Assembly (NCBI RefSeq): GCF_000413435.1
Contig: NZ_KE340326.1
Coordinates: 613,216 to 677,215, forward strand
Length of the DNA: 64,000 nt
Direction of reading: 5' to 3'
DNA from: Campylobacter ureolyticus ACS-301-V-Sch3b
Lineage (GTDB): Bacteria; Campylobacterota; Campylobacteria; Campylobacterales; Campylobacteraceae
Part shown: positions 25,776 through 36,096 of the stretch, in pieces
How positions within the stretch are numbered: the stretch's first letter is position 1
Layout of the letters: every line of letters begins with the position of its first letter
Program-made: the position numbers and the translations under genes
The notes under the pieces: generated by a model
What the model was told of the DNA's origin: nothing
Database searches by the model: none
Seen by the model: the letters and a program-made list of their open reading frames with translations, nothing else

Positions 25776-26849
25776 ATGCAAAATATCGATGATTTAAGAA
25801 CTTGTATTGATAAAGTTGATGATGAGATAGTAAGGCTTTTAAATGAGAGAATGGGTTATGTTAAAAAAATAGGCGAACTTAAAAATGCAGCAAGAAGCCA
25901 TATTTATAGGCCTGAAAGAGAAAAAGCCATTATTTCAAGAGTTGAAAGTATTAGCAAGCTTGATAAAAAATCAATCGAAGCTGTTTTCTTTGAAATTTTT
26001 TCAATTTCAAGAAATTTAGAAAAACCTCAAAGTGTGGCATTTTTAGGACCATTTGGAACTTACTCTCATCAAGCTGCAAAAAGTAGATTTGGAGCTATTA
26101 GTAATTATATTGCACTCTCAGATATCGAAGCTGTTTTTAAAGCTTTAAAAAACAAAGAGGCAAAATATGGTGTTGTGCCTATTGAAAATAACACAGAAGG
26201 TGGAGTAGGAGTTACATTTGACTGTCTTGGTACTTATAAAGATATAAAAGTTGTTGCCGAGCTTTATCTTGATATTCATCACTCATTTGCTAGTAGATAT
26301 GAAAGCCTTTCAGAGATTAAAAAAATTTATTCTCATCCACAAGGTTATAATCAATGTTTAAAATTTTTAGAAGAACATGGTCTTAATGAGGCTCAGTTTA
26401 TACCTACAAAATCAACTGCTTTAGCTGCACAAATGGTTATGTCCGAGCCAAATTCAGCGGCAATTTGTTCTAAAATAGCTGCAAATTTATATAATGTTCC
26501 TATTATGTTTGAAAAAATAGAAGATAATCTTTCAAATAAAACACGCTTTTTTATATTAAGCGATTTTAAAAACGAAAGAACAAGCAAAGATAAAACTTCC
26601 ATTATGGTTAAGACTGATCATAGTCCAGGAGCTTTGGTTGATTTTTTATCAATGTTTAGAAATGAGGGAATTAATTTGACTAAGCTTGAAAGCAGGCCAA
26701 TTAAAAAAAAAGATTTTAATGTAAATTTCTACATTGATTTTGAAGGACATATTGATGATGAAAGAGTTAAAAAAGTTTTAAGCCTAGCAAAAGAAAAAGG
26801 AAATGAAATTATGTGGCTTGGAAGCTATATGAATGAGGAGATAAAATGA
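25776..26849 (+). CDS. pheA: Bifunctional chorismate mutase/prephenate dehydratase (P-protein)
   Basis: Two consecutive steps from chorismate to phenylpyruvate, 357 residues. N-terminal AroQ chorismate mutase ([20 protein letters not shown]... KKIGELK) over about residues 1-90; prephenate dehydratase domain from ~92 ([36 protein letters not shown]); C-terminal ACT regulatory domain from ~270 with GALVDFL and [15 protein letters not shown], predicting phenylalanine feedback inhibition. Immediately follows lysA and overlaps hisC by 4 bp. Confidence 0.96.
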   Translation: MQNIDDLRTCIDKVDDEIVRLLNERMGYVKKIGELKNAARSHIYRPEREKAIISRVESISKLDKKSIEAVFFEIFSISRNLEKPQSVAFLGPFGTYSHQAAKSRFGAISNYIALSDIEAVFKALKNKEAKYGVVPIENNTEGGVGVTFDCLGTYKDIKVVAELYLDIHHSFASRYESLSEIKKIYSHPQGYNQCLKFLEEHGLNEAQFIPTKSTALAAQMVMSEPNSAAICSKIAANLYNVPIMFEKIEDNLSNKTRFFILSDFKNERTSKDKTSIMVKTDHSPGALVDFLSMFRNEGINLTKLESRPIKKKDFNVNFYIDFEGHIDDERVKKVLSLAKEKGNEIMWLGSYMNEEIK

Positions 26850-27934
26850 TATTTAATGCACATTTAAGTGAAATTAAAAGCTATGAGCCAGGAAAACCAA
26901 TTGAGCTAATAATTAGAGAATATGGCATAAAACAAAATGACATTATAAAACTTGCTAGTAATGAAAACCCACAAGGAACTTCAAAATTAGTTCAAAAAGT
27001 AATAAAGCAAAACGCAAAATTTGCAAATTTATATCCTGATGATTCTATGTTTGAGCTAAAAGAGGCTTTATCAAAAAAGTATAATGTCACTTCAAATAAT
27101 TTAATCATTGGCTCAGGAAGCGATCAAGTAATAGAGTTTTTAATACATGCAAAAGCTAATCAAAACTCTGCAATCCTAACAGCTAAAATAACATTTTCAA
27201 TGTATGAAATTTATGCAAAACATGTTGGAGCAAAAGTTTATAAAACACCTTCAGATACACATAATTTAGATGAGTTTTTAGAAGTCTTTAAAAAACATCA
27301 AAATGAAATTTCAATTATATTTTTATGCGTTCCAAATAACCCACTTGGTGAGTGTTTGGATGCAGACGAGGTTTATAAATTTATTGAAAAAATTGATAAA
27401 AATACTCTCATTGTAATTGATGGGGCATATAATGAATTTGCTAAATTTAAAGATATAAAAAAATTTATAGATCCTAAAAAAATATCTGAATATGAAAATG
27501 TCATTTATCTAGGAACATTTTCAAAGCTTTACGGACTTGGTGGCATGAGGGTAGGATATGGCGTTGCAAATGAAAATATAATAAGTAATCTTTCTAAGTT
27601 AAGAGCTCCTTTTAATATAACAACCCTTAGTTTAAAAGCTGCCACTGCTGTTTTAGAAGATGAAAGTTATATTAAAAAAACTTTAAAAAATAATTTTAAA
27701 GAGATGAAAAGATATGAAAAATTTGCAAAAAAACATAATATTAAATTTATTACAAGTTACACAAATTTTATAACATTTTTTATCAAAAACAGTAGTGAAA
27801 TTTGTGATAATCTTCTAAAAAAAGGAATAATTTTAAGAAATTTAAAGAGCTATGAATTAGATGCTATTCGTATAACAATAGGACTTAGAGCTCAAAATAA
27901 AAGAGTCTTAAAAGAGCTTGAAAGGCTACTTTAA
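26846..27934 (+). CDS. hisC: Histidinol-phosphate aminotransferase
   Basis: PLP aminotransferase of histidine synthesis, 362 residues; in the phenylalanine context it may also accept aromatic keto acids such as the product of pheA. Landmarks are [35 protein letters not shown], Schiff-base Lys227 in [17 protein letters not shown] and the C-terminal [11 protein letters not shown]. Overlaps pheA by 4 bp. The following gene is dxs, without the fliF-fliG-fliH genes I remember at this place in C. jejuni. Confidence 0.94.
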   Translation: MIFNAHLSEIKSYEPGKPIELIIREYGIKQNDIIKLASNENPQGTSKLVQKVIKQNAKFANLYPDDSMFELKEALSKKYNVTSNNLIIGSGSDQVIEFLIHAKANQNSAILTAKITFSMYEIYAKHVGAKVYKTPSDTHNLDEFLEVFKKHQNEISIIFLCVPNNPLGECLDADEVYKFIEKIDKNTLIVIDGAYNEFAKFKDIKKFIDPKKISEYENVIYLGTFSKLYGLGGMRVGYGVANENIISNLSKLRAPFNITTLSLKAATAVLEDESYIKKTLKNNFKEMKRYEKFAKKHNIKFITSYTNFITFFIKNSSEICDNLLKKGIILRNLKSYELDAIRITIGLRAQNKRVLKELERLL

Positions 27935-27947
27935 AGGGAGTTTGGTT

Positions 27948-29798
27948 TTGGATATTAAAAACAAAAGCTTAGATGAATTAAAACTTCTTTGTGAAGATAT
28001 AAGAAAAAGAATTTTAGATGTTGTTAGTCACAACGGCGGACATCTTAGTTCAAATATTGGAGCAGTAGAGCTAATTGTTGCAATGCACTATGTCTTTGAC
28101 GCTAAAAAAGATCCTTTTATTTTCGATGTAAGCCATCAAAGCTACACTCACAAACTTTTAACCAAGCGTTGGGATAAATTTTCTACTATTAGGCAGTTTG
28201 GAGGACTTAGTGGATATACAAAACCTAGCGAAAGTGAGTTTGATTATTTTATAGCAGGACATAGTTCAACTTCAATTTCTCTTTTAGTAGGAGCTGCAAA
28301 AGCTATAAAGCTTAAAAATGAAGATAGGCTTCCAGTAGCACTTATCGGTGATGGAGCAATGAGTGCGGGTATGGTTTATGAAGCTTTAAATGAGTTGGGT
28401 GATAGAAAATATCCTTGCGTTATAATTTTAAATGATAATGAAATGAGCATAAGTAAACCAATAGGAGCACTAAGTAAGTATTTAAGCCAAAAAATGGCTG
28501 AGCCATTGTATATGAATTTTAGAAATTTTATAAAAGATTTTGTATCTAAAAACTTACCAGATAGTGCTTCATATTTAGCAAAAAGATTTGAAGAGAGTTT
28601 AAAGTTAATTACTCCTGGTCTTTTGTTTGAAGAGCTTGGACTTAAATACATTGGTCCAGTTGATGGACATAATTTAGAGGCTTTGATAAAAACTCTTAAA
28701 ACAGCTAAAAAGCTAAATAAACCAGTTGTTGTTCATGCTCAAACTCTAAAAGGAAAAGGCTATAACTATGCTGAAGGGTTTGATGCAAAATGGCATGGTG
28801 TTAGCCCATTTGATTTAAAAAGTGGAAAAAGTTTTAAAAAAACAGGCAAAAAATCAGCCACAGCTATTTACTCTTTAAATTTATTAAATTTAGCTAAAAA
28901 GCATGATAATATCGTAGGAGTTACTGCTGCTATGCCAACTGGAACAGGCATGGATGCGTTAATCGAAGCTTTTCCAGAGCGCTTTTGGGATGTGGCAATT
29001 GCCGAGCAACATGCAGTAACTTCAATGGCTGCAATGGCAAAAGAGGGTTTTAAGCCTTACATTACGATTTATTCTACATTTATGCAAAGAGCCTATGATC
29101 AAGTGATACATGATTGTGCGATTATGAACTTAAATGTTGTAATTGCCATGGATAGAGCAGGAATTGTTGGTGAAGATGGAGAAACCCATCAAGGAGCTTT
29201 TGATATAAGCTTTTTAAACGCGATTCCAAACATCACTATGATTTCTCCGCGCGATGAAGTAAGCTTTAAAGAAATTTTAGATTATTCTTATAGGCATAAA
29301 GGCGTTTTAGCAATTCGCTATCCAAGGGGAAGCTTTATCTTAGATAATGAGTTTAAACCCTGTGAAATAAAGCTAGGAAAAGGTGAAATTTTAATAGATA
29401 AAAAGGCAAATATAAGCTTTTTAGGTTATGGAAATGCTGTTGGAAAAGCTTATAAGGTTTTAAAAAGTCTTGATGATGATATAAATTTAATAGATTTAAT
29501 CTTTGCAAAACCTATTGATGAAGAGCTTTTGTTGGATTTGGCAAATTATAGTAAAGTTTGGTATATTTTTAGCGATAGTGCAAAAAAAGGTGGATTGCTA
29601 GAAATTATCTCAGCTTTTTTACAAGAAAAAGAAATTTTTGATGTAAGAATAAAAAGTTTTGAATACGATGATGTTTTTATAACTCACGGAAATACAAATT
29701 TGGTTGAAGATAGCCTTGGCATAAGTGTTGATAAGATAAAAAATTTTATACAAAAAGATAAAATTTTACACAATAAACCTAATTTAAAGAACTTTTGA
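27948..29798 (+). CDS. dxs: 1-deoxy-D-xylulose-5-phosphate synthase
   Basis: TPP enzyme catalysing the first step of the MEP isoprenoid pathway, 616 residues. TPP-binding GDGAMSAGMVYEALN with downstream NDNEMSISKPIGAL, pyrimidine-domain AIAEQHAVTSMAAMAKEG, and AMDRAGIVGEDGETHQGAFD. I chose TTG 27948 because AGGGAG lies 7 nt upstream and the product begins DIKNKSLDELKLL, matching the family; an upstream TTG at 27918 would overlap hisC and precede that site. Separated from hisC by only 13 bp. Confidence 0.96.
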   Translation: MDIKNKSLDELKLLCEDIRKRILDVVSHNGGHLSSNIGAVELIVAMHYVFDAKKDPFIFDVSHQSYTHKLLTKRWDKFSTIRQFGGLSGYTKPSESEFDYFIAGHSSTSISLLVGAAKAIKLKNEDRLPVALIGDGAMSAGMVYEALNELGDRKYPCVIILNDNEMSISKPIGALSKYLSQKMAEPLYMNFRNFIKDFVSKNLPDSASYLAKRFEESLKLITPGLLFEELGLKYIGPVDGHNLEALIKTLKTAKKLNKPVVVHAQTLKGKGYNYAEGFDAKWHGVSPFDLKSGKSFKKTGKKSATAIYSLNLLNLAKKHDNIVGVTAAMPTGTGMDALIEAFPERFWDVAIAEQHAVTSMAAMAKEGFKPYITIYSTFMQRAYDQVIHDCAIMNLNVVIAMDRAGIVGEDGETHQGAFDISFLNAIPNITMISPRDEVSFKEILDYSYRHKGVLAIRYPRGSFILDNEFKPCEIKLGKGEILIDKKANISFLGYGNAVGKAYKVLKSLDDDINLIDLIFAKPIDEELLLDLANYSKVWYIFSDSAKKGGLLEIISAFLQEKEIFDVRIKSFEYDDVFITHGNTNLVEDSLGISVDKIKNFIQKDKILHNKPNLKNF

Positions 29799-29838
29799 TA
29801 AAATTATAACTAATTTAAAAACTCATAAGGACTTTGTA

Positions 29839-30252
29839 ATGCAATATATTGATTTACTAAAAGATAGTAGTTTAAAAGCAACTCCGCAAAGACTTTGCAT
29901 TTTAAAAACTCTTGCTAAACACACTCATCCAACAATTGATGAGCTATACGATGAGATAAAAAAAGATTACCCTTCAATTTCATTAGCAACTGTTTATAAA
30001 AACTTAGGAACTTTACTTGATTGTGGTTTAGTTATGGAGATTTCAAGACCAAATTTAAAGTCTAAATTTGATATTAAAGAAAAGCCACATATTCATATCG
30101 TTTGTAAAAAATGTGGATATGTAAAAGACTGTGATTGTGAGACTTCAGACTTAAAAAACTATCATAAAATTTTAGAAAAAAATACAAATACTAAAATAAA
30201 AGATTTAAACATAACAGCTTTTGTTGATGAGTGTCAAAACTGCAAAAATTAA
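29839..30252 (+). CDS. perR: Fur-family peroxide regulator (PerR-type)
   Basis: Metal-dependent repressor of 137 residues. N-terminal winged helix (ATPQRLCILKTLAKHTHPTI... ISLATVYKNLGTLLDCGLV) followed by the dimerisation domain with structural zinc Cys pairs CKKC and CQNC and an extra CDC. Position directly after dxs matches C. jejuni perR (Cj0322), which senses peroxide and controls katA, ahpC and rubrerythrin-type genes. The choice of PerR over Fur rests on synteny and small size. Confidence 0.8.
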   Translation: MQYIDLLKDSSLKATPQRLCILKTLAKHTHPTIDELYDEIKKDYPSISLATVYKNLGTLLDCGLVMEISRPNLKSKFDIKEKPHIHIVCKKCGYVKDCDCETSDLKNYHKILEKNTNTKIKDLNITAFVDECQNCKN

Positions 30253-30278
30253 TTTTTTCATAAAGGAGAGTTGATATT

Positions 30279-31637
30279 GTGCGTAAATTTTTACTTAAAA
30301 GTAGTGATATCTTAAATATTCTTTATGAAAATAATATCTTAGTAGTTAAATCAAACATATCCCAATTTTGCACCAAATTTACAAAATTTGAAAAAATAAT
30401 ATATTCAAAAAAAGATGAAAAATATTTCATCACAACTTATAATTTTGATAAAAAAACCAAATTTGAAGTTTTAACTTCAAAAGATGAATATAAAAAAGCA
30501 TTAAAAATATCTCCTGTTATAAATAAGCAAAGTTATAAATTTAGCATAGAAAGTAGTGATTTTATTTTACAAGATTATAAGGATTTTGCTATTTTGGAAT
30601 TTGATAATAAAGAAAGCAATTTTAATTTGCCTACTATCTTTGAAAATATAGATACGAAAGAAATCATAGATGATAAATTTGATGATGATTTATTTTTTTA
30701 CAAAAAATCGTATTTGAAATTTGATAGTAAAAAAACTATTCAAGCTATAAAAAATTTACCTTTTTTAGAGCTTGTTTTTCCTGATGATATTGATGCATAT
30801 AAAGCTTTTTTAATTCTAATCAACCGATTTAATTTTCAATATTTAAACACTTTTGAAAAATATACTTTGACAAAAAATAGTGATTTTTTATATGATTTAA
30901 GACAAAAAACAATTGAAATTTCATCACTTTTAAATGAATTTAAAGACATTATAGATGATGAAATTTTAACAAATTTGCAAAATTTGTTAAAGCAAAATTT
31001 AGATAACATAGATGAAATTTATAAATTTAAAAGCTTGATTGATTATTTTAAAACTATAAGTTATTCTAAAAAAACGGTTAAGAGTCTAGAGTTTGTTTTA
31101 AAAAATCAAAATGAGTTTTTTGGCTTTAAAAAAGATTTGAATTATGAAGTTTTTTTAGAGGATTTTAATGGTTTTTATAAAAAAGATAGTAAAATTCTTA
31201 AAGAATTTGTAGCTAGAAAAATAAGATTTAACCTTGTTTTAGTTCAGAAAAAATTTAATAAATTATCAAGTGAGTCTTTAAATAGTGAGTTTTTTGAGTT
31301 TAAAATTTTTGTCGATAGTTTAAAATCTTTATTAAAAAGCTTTTATTTGGTTTTTGATCTTAAAGTAATAAAAAAAATGTATAAAGAAGTTTTAAAACTA
31401 AGTATTAGCCTTGATGATTTGTATGATAAAAATAGCTGGTGTGAAATAATAAATTTATATGATAAGGGTGAAAATAAAGCTTTTTTAAAAGAGCAAAAAG
31501 ATAAAATTTCAGTTTTTATGTTTGAGCTAAGAAGCAAATTAATAGGTGAAAAATCAAACTTTATAGATGAGGCTAGAAAGTCTTCCAAGGTTTTAAAAGT
31601 ATATTATAAAAAGGAAATTTATGAAAAATCAAAATAA
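30279..31637 (+). CDS. Hypothetical protein, possible divergent CHAD domain
   Basis: A 452-residue, Lys/Phe/Asp-rich protein starting at GTG 30279 with AAAGGAG 9 nt upstream. The N-terminal ~140 residues are mixed alpha/beta. From about residue 200 the protein is all helical, and the pieces DFLYDLRQKTIEISSLLNEF and KKMYKEVLKLSISLDDLYD resemble the two helical repeats of CHAD domains, which bind polyphosphate, though the conserved His/Arg pattern is weak. It sits where C. jejuni has hypothetical Cj0323, and overlaps ubiE by 17 bp. No function can be assigned with confidence. Confidence 0.7.
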   Translation: MRKFLLKSSDILNILYENNILVVKSNISQFCTKFTKFEKIIYSKKDEKYFITTYNFDKKTKFEVLTSKDEYKKALKISPVINKQSYKFSIESSDFILQDYKDFAILEFDNKESNFNLPTIFENIDTKEIIDDKFDDDLFFYKKSYLKFDSKKTIQAIKNLPFLELVFPDDIDAYKAFLILINRFNFQYLNTFEKYTLTKNSDFLYDLRQKTIEISSLLNEFKDIIDDEILTNLQNLLKQNLDNIDEIYKFKSLIDYFKTISYSKKTVKSLEFVLKNQNEFFGFKKDLNYEVFLEDFNGFYKKDSKILKEFVARKIRFNLVLVQKKFNKLSSESLNSEFFEFKIFVDSLKSLLKSFYLVFDLKVIKKMYKEVLKLSISLDDLYDKNSWCEIINLYDKGENKAFLKEQKDKISVFMFELRSKLIGEKSNFIDEARKSSKVLKVYYKKEIYEKSK

Positions 31638-32337
31638 AATCATTGATATGTTTAACAAGATAGCTCCAACATACGATAAAGCAAATAAAGCTATGAGTTT
31701 TGGCATAGATGAAAGTTGGAGAAAAGAAGCTTGTGCTGCAATTTTAGCAAAGTTCATAAATAATGATTTAAGTATAGCTGATGTTGCTTGTGGAACAGGC
31801 GATATGATGAGACTTTGGAGCGATATGTCAAAAGGCTATAATGCAAACATAACTTCTTTAATAGGTATTGATCCAAGTAGTGGAATGCTTGAAGTTGCCA
31901 AAACTAAATTTCCAAATTTTAAATTTATACAAGCCGATGCAGCAAATACAACCCTAGAAGATAAAAGCGTAGATGTTATAAGTATAAGTTATGGTATAAG
32001 AAATGTTGTTGAAAGAGTAAAAGCGCTAGAAGAGTTTAATAGAATTTTAAAGCTTGGTGGGTATTTAGTTGTTTTAGAGTTTGCAAAGCCTGATAAAAAG
32101 GGTATTATATCAAAAGCAAGAGATTTTTACATTTCAAAAATACTTCCAAAAGTTGGAGGATTTATTTCTAAAAATAAAGAAGCTTATGAGTATTTGCCTG
32201 ATTCAATAGAAAATTTTTTAGATAAAGAAAGTTTTGTAAGAGAGCTTAATGGCGCAGGTTTTGAAAGCCAGCTTGTAAAAAGTTATAGCTTTGATATTTC
32301 TACATTATTTATTGTTAAAAAAGTAAGAGATTTATGA
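31621..32337 (+). CDS. ubiE: Menaquinone/ubiquinone C-methyltransferase UbiE/MenG
   Basis: SAM-dependent methyltransferase finishing (demethyl)menaquinone, 238 residues. Motifs MFNKIAPTYDKANKAMSFG, the SAM loop ADVACGTGDM and VDVISISYGIRNVVERVKAL are specific to UbiE/MenG. Campylobacter uses menaquinone through the futalosine route, so the substrate is probably demethylmenaquinone. It overlaps the previous gene by 17 bp and xseA by 4 bp. Confidence 0.95.
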   Translation: MKNQNKIIDMFNKIAPTYDKANKAMSFGIDESWRKEACAAILAKFINNDLSIADVACGTGDMMRLWSDMSKGYNANITSLIGIDPSSGMLEVAKTKFPNFKFIQADAANTTLEDKSVDVISISYGIRNVVERVKALEEFNRILKLGGYLVVLEFAKPDKKGIISKARDFYISKILPKVGGFISKNKEAYEYLPDSIENFLDKESFVRELNGAGFESQLVKSYSFDISTLFIVKKVRDL

Positions 32338-33500
32338 TTATAAGTGTATCTAAGCTAAACGAACAGGCTAAAACTTTACTTGAGCTTAATTTATCAAATT
32401 TAAATGTAAAAGGTGAAATTTCTCGCCTTACAAAGCATTCGTCAGGACATTGGTATTTTACCCTAAAAGACAAAGATGCATCCGTATCTTGTGCAATGTT
32501 TAGATTTAATAACCAGCTTGTCAAATTTGATCCAAAAGACGGCGATGAGGTTGTTTTAGAGGCAAGTGCAAGTATTTATAAAGAAAGTGGTAGATATCAA
32601 CTTATTGTAAAATCCATGAAAGAAGCAGGAACTGGAGATTTAGAAAAAGCTTTTTTAGAATTAAAAGAAAAACTTTTAAAAGAGGGTCTTTTTAGCCAAG
32701 ATCATAAAAAACCACTTCCTAAATTCCCAAGCAAAATTGCCGTTATTACAAGTATTGGATCAGCTGCTTATGAAGACATTATAAAAACTGCAAAAGTTAG
32801 ATTTGATCTTTGCAAGTTTTATTTTTACAACTCATTAGTTCAAGGAAATTTAGCAGCAAATGATCTTATAAAAGCTTTAAAAAAAGCCGATTTAGTAGGA
32901 TATGATGCTATAGTTTTAGCAAGAGGTGGTGGAAGCAAAGAGGATTTATGGTGCTTTAATGATGAGGGTTTAGCAAGAGCGATATTTGAAGCAAAAACTC
33001 CTATAATTTCAGCTGTTGGGCATGAGATAGATTTTAGTATAAGTGATTTTGTAGCTGATCATAGAAGTATTACACCAACGGCATCAATGATTGATCTACT
33101 TCCTGATAAAAATGAACTTATGCAAAAAATAGATAATCTTGAAACAAATTTTAAAAAAGCAATAAAAGAGCGTTTTTTAAACGCTAAAAATAAAGTTTTA
33201 AATTTGGAATTAAGTTTTAAAAAAATAGCACTTAATTCAAAAATAGAGATGAGCTTTACAAACCTAAAAGATATAGAGCATAAATTAAATTTTGCAATTC
33301 AAGGCAAAATTTCAAAATTTGAAAGCGATTTAGCTATAAAAAAAGCACTTTTGGAAGAAAAAAATCATTTTTTTAGCATTACTAAAAATTTAATTCAAGT
33401 TCAAAAAGATGGTAAAAATATCTCTTTAAATGATCTTGAAAATGGTGATATAATAACCTTATACTCGCAAACAACAAGCAAAAAAGCAACTATTATTTAA
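32334..33500 (+). CDS. xseA: Exodeoxyribonuclease VII large subunit
   Basis: Large subunit of the ssDNA exonuclease ExoVII, 388 residues. N-terminal OB fold (LNVKGEISRLTKHSSGHWYF), catalytic core with KIAVITSIGSAAYEDI, the ARGGGSKEDLWCFNDE motif and SAVGHEIDFSISDFVADHRS with its TPTAS tail, then a long coiled coil. ATGA overlap with ubiE. The small subunit xseB is not in this window. Confidence 0.95.
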   Translation: MIISVSKLNEQAKTLLELNLSNLNVKGEISRLTKHSSGHWYFTLKDKDASVSCAMFRFNNQLVKFDPKDGDEVVLEASASIYKESGRYQLIVKSMKEAGTGDLEKAFLELKEKLLKEGLFSQDHKKPLPKFPSKIAVITSIGSAAYEDIIKTAKVRFDLCKFYFYNSLVQGNLAANDLIKALKKADLVGYDAIVLARGGGSKEDLWCFNDEGLARAIFEAKTPIISAVGHEIDFSISDFVADHRSITPTASMIDLLPDKNELMQKIDNLETNFKKAIKERFLNAKNKVLNLELSFKKIALNSKIEMSFTNLKDIEHKLNFAIQGKISKFESDLAIKKALLEEKNHFFSITKNLIQVQKDGKNISLNDLENGDIITLYSQTTSKKATII

Positions 33501-33525
33501 ATAATTTAATAAAAAAGGAGAGGTT

Positions 33526-34605
33526 TTGAATAGAGTTATAAATTTTAGTGCAGGTCCAAGCACAATACCATTAGATGTTTTAAAAACAGCACAAGATGAG
33601 TTTTTAAGCTATCAAAATAAGGGATTTTCTATAATGGAAGTATCGCACAGAAGTGCAGTTTTTGATGAAGTTATAAATAGTGCTGAAAAAAGAGTAAAAG
33701 AGCTTTATGGTTTTAGTGATGATTATGCAGTTTTATTTTTACAAGGCGGTGCAAGCCTTCAGTTTGCCCAAATTCCTATGAATTTAAGCACAGGTAAAGT
33801 GTGTGAGTATATAAATACAGGCGTTTGGACTAAAAAAGCGATAAAAGAAGCTGAAATTTTAGGAATAAATTATAAGGTTGTAGCAAGTAGCGAAGATACA
33901 AATTTTGATAGAATTCCTTTAATTCCTGAACTTAGCAAGGATGCTGATTATACTTATATTTGTTCAAACAACACTATTTATGGAACGCAATATAAAGAGT
34001 TCCCAAAAACAAAATCTTTATTAGTCATAGATAGTTCAAGCGATCTTTTTTCAAGAGAAATTGATACAAAAAACATCGGACTTTTTTATGGTGGAATTCA
34101 AAAAAATGGCGGCCCTGCAGGCGTTACGCTAGTTGTCATAAGAAAAGATTTGGCTGATAGAGTAGGCAAAAATGTTCCAAATATTTTAAGATATAAAACT
34201 CAAATTGATGCAAATTCTATGAGCAATACTCCAAATACTTTTGGAATTTATATGCTAAATTTAATGCTTAAAAAACTTATCAAAGAAGGTGGCCTAAAAG
34301 CAGTTAATGAAAAAAATGAGAAAAAAGCAGCACTTTTATACTCTGCAATTGATGAAATGAGTGACTTTTATAAAGGCCATGCAAAGAAAGATTCAAGGTC
34401 TTTAATGAATGTAAGTTTTAACATTATAAAAGGCGAAGAGCTTGAGAAAAAATTTGTTTCAAAAGCTTTAGAAAATAATATGATGGGACTTAAAGGCCAT
34501 AGGCATTTAGGAGGCATTAGAGCTTCTATTTATAATGCTATAACTTATGAAAATGTTGAGACTTTAGTTAGCTTTATGAGAGATTTTGCAAAGAAAAATG
34601 GTTAA
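33526..34605 (+). CDS. serC: Phosphoserine aminotransferase
   Basis: PLP enzyme for the second step of serine synthesis, also used in pyridoxal phosphate synthesis, 359 residues. N-terminal [32 protein letters not shown], Schiff-base Lys193 in [15 protein letters not shown], and the C-terminal [16 protein letters not shown] are characteristic. TTG start at 33526 preceded by AAAGGAGAGG. In C. jejuni serC likewise follows xseA. Confidence 0.96.
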   Translation: MNRVINFSAGPSTIPLDVLKTAQDEFLSYQNKGFSIMEVSHRSAVFDEVINSAEKRVKELYGFSDDYAVLFLQGGASLQFAQIPMNLSTGKVCEYINTGVWTKKAIKEAEILGINYKVVASSEDTNFDRIPLIPELSKDADYTYICSNNTIYGTQYKEFPKTKSLLVIDSSSDLFSREIDTKNIGLFYGGIQKNGGPAGVTLVVIRKDLADRVGKNVPNILRYKTQIDANSMSNTPNTFGIYMLNLMLKKLIKEGGLKAVNEKNEKKAALLYSAIDEMSDFYKGHAKKDSRSLMNVSFNIIKGEELEKKFVSKALENNMMGLKGHRHLGGIRASIYNAITYENVETLVSFMRDFAKKNG

Positions 34606-34634
34606 ATTTAACTAAAAATTTATATTTTTTTGTG

Positions 34635-34640
34635 TATAAT
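34635..34640 (+). promoter_or_regulatory. Promoter -10 box for secG-frr
   Basis: TATAAT with extended TGTG and a T-run (TTTTTTT) just upstream, 30 bp before the secG start. Matches the Campylobacter housekeeping pattern. Confidence 0.6.
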
Positions 34641-34670
34641 CAAAGGTTAATAAAAACAAAAGGATTAAAT

Positions 34671-35006
34671 TTGACAACGATTTTATTAGTTTTACAATTT
34701 GTACTGACTGTAATACTTACTATAGCCATCTTACTTCAAAAAAGCTCATCAATGGGACTTGGAGTTTATAGTGGGAGTAACGAAAGTTTATTTGGCGCAA
34801 AAGGCGCTGGTGGATTTTTAGCAAAATTTACAGTTGTTATGGGAATTTTATTTATTTTAAATACTTTGGCTTTAGGATATTATTATCAAAAAAGCAATTC
34901 AAAATCAGTCATAGATAGTATTGATACAAAATCCCTTCAAATTCCTGCCCAAACAAATGAAGCCCCAGTAACCCCAGCAGTTCCTGAAGCTCCTAAGGCA
35001 AATTAA
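34671..35006 (+). CDS. secG: Preprotein translocase subunit SecG
   Basis: Accessory subunit of the SecYEG channel, 111 residues. Two membrane spans (about 2-22 and 50-70) flank the conserved LLQKSSSMGLGVYSGSNESL loop; the C-terminus is a Pro/Ala/Glu-rich cytoplasmic tail. I chose TTG 34671 because AAAAGGATT lies 6-8 nt upstream and the product starts at the first membrane span; an in-frame upstream start at 34632 would fall inside the promoter. frr follows after 25 bp, as in C. jejuni. Confidence 0.93.
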   Translation: MTTILLVLQFVLTVILTIAILLQKSSSMGLGVYSGSNESLFGAKGAGGFLAKFTVVMGILFILNTLALGYYYQKSNSKSVIDSIDTKSLQIPAQTNEAPVTPAVPEAPKAN

Positions 35007-35031
35007 AACGGCGAAATTATAAAGGATAAAT

Positions 35032-35583
35032 ATGTTAGATAAAATTTATAAAACACAAGAAGAAGCTTCTAAAAAAGCAATTGAGTCTTTAAAAAAAGAT
35101 TTTCTAACCCTAAGAACTGGAAAAGTAAGCGTTAATGTGCTTGATAATGTTTATGTTGATTACTACGGAAATCAAACTCCACTAAATCAAGTAGCTACTG
35201 TTTTAGCAACTGATGCGATGACAATAACCGTAACTCCTTGGGAAAAACCGATGTTAAAAACTATTGAAACAGCTATCCAAGCTGCAAATATCGGTGTACA
35301 TCCAAACAATGATGGTGAGTGTATAAAGCTATTTTTCCCACCTATGACAATTGAACAAAGACAAGAAAATGTTAAAAGATCAAAAGCAATGGGCGAAAAA
35401 GCAAAAGTTAGTATAAGAAATGCTAGAAAAGATGCAAATGATGAGATTAAAAAAATAGAAAAAGAAATCTCAGAAGATGAAGTAAAAAAAGCTCATGATG
35501 AAGTTCAAAAAATCACCGATAACTTTAATAATAAAGTTGATGATGTTTTAAAACAAAAAGAAGCTGAACTTTTAAAGGTATGA
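35032..35583 (+). CDS. frr: Ribosome recycling factor
   Basis: Dissociates post-termination ribosomes together with EF-G, 183 residues. Family blocks: [43 protein letters not shown] and the C-terminal [17 protein letters not shown] helix. C. jejuni has pyrE after frr; here an RDD-family gene comes next instead. Confidence 0.97.
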   Translation: MLDKIYKTQEEASKKAIESLKKDFLTLRTGKVSVNVLDNVYVDYYGNQTPLNQVATVLATDAMTITVTPWEKPMLKTIETAIQAANIGVHPNNDGECIKLFFPPMTIEQRQENVKRSKAMGEKAKVSIRNARKDANDEIKKIEKEISEDEVKKAHDEVQKITDNFNNKVDDVLKQKEAELLKV

Positions 35584-35604
35584 TAAATTTTAAGATGGTG
35601 CAAA

Positions 35605-36024
35605 ATGGCTAAACAAAAAGCTGTTATTGCACCTGTCTTTTTAAGAATAAAAGCTTTTATTATAGATATATTTCTAATTTCTATGCCGCTTTTATACTTT
35701 ACTACCTATGCCGTTTTAGGCTCAAAGGAAAATTTTCAAAAAAGTCAAATAGCAATTTTGTTAGTTTGGCTTGTTTACGGCATTATAACTTCACTTTTTT
35801 TTAGTTTAAAAGCTCAAACTCCTGGTTATAAATCACAACAAATTTATCTAATAGATATAAAAACTGGTAAGAAAATAAGTTTTTTTAGAGCTTTTTTAAG
35901 ATATCTTATTTTTATTTTTGGAGCCACTTTTTTATTTGGGATATTAATGTGTTTTTTTAGAAAAGACAGATTAAATCTACATGATATTTTAACAAATTCT
36001 ACTCCTGCAAAAAAGAAAGAATAA
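35605..36024 (+). CDS. RDD family membrane protein
   Basis: Small integral membrane protein, 139 residues, with RDD-family landmarks: the Arg-Asp pair in FLRIKAFIIDIFLI, three membrane spans (about 15-35, 45-65, 98-118) and the C-terminal RKDRLNLHDILTN. Function unknown; some RDD proteins have been linked to sodium/proton exchange. C. jejuni has a comparable gene (Cj0232c) two genes after frr. It starts 21 bp after frr and is likely co-transcribed. Confidence 0.83.
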   Translation: MAKQKAVIAPVFLRIKAFIIDIFLISMPLLYFTTYAVLGSKENFQKSQIAILLVWLVYGIITSLFFSLKAQTPGYKSQQIYLIDIKTGKKISFFRAFLRYLIFIFGATFLFGILMCFFRKDRLNLHDILTNSTPAKKKE

Positions 36025-36064
36025 AAATAAATAAAAAATTACATTTTTATTAACACCAAAAAGT

Positions 36065-36070
36065 TATAAT
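36065..36070 (+). promoter_or_regulatory. Promoter -10 box for tpx
   Basis: TATAAT in AAAAAGTTATAATATGC, about 27 bp before the tpx start, with T-rich DNA (CATTTTTATT) upstream. Confidence 0.55.
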
Positions 36071-36096
36071 ATGCTAAATTTATTTAAGGAGAAATT

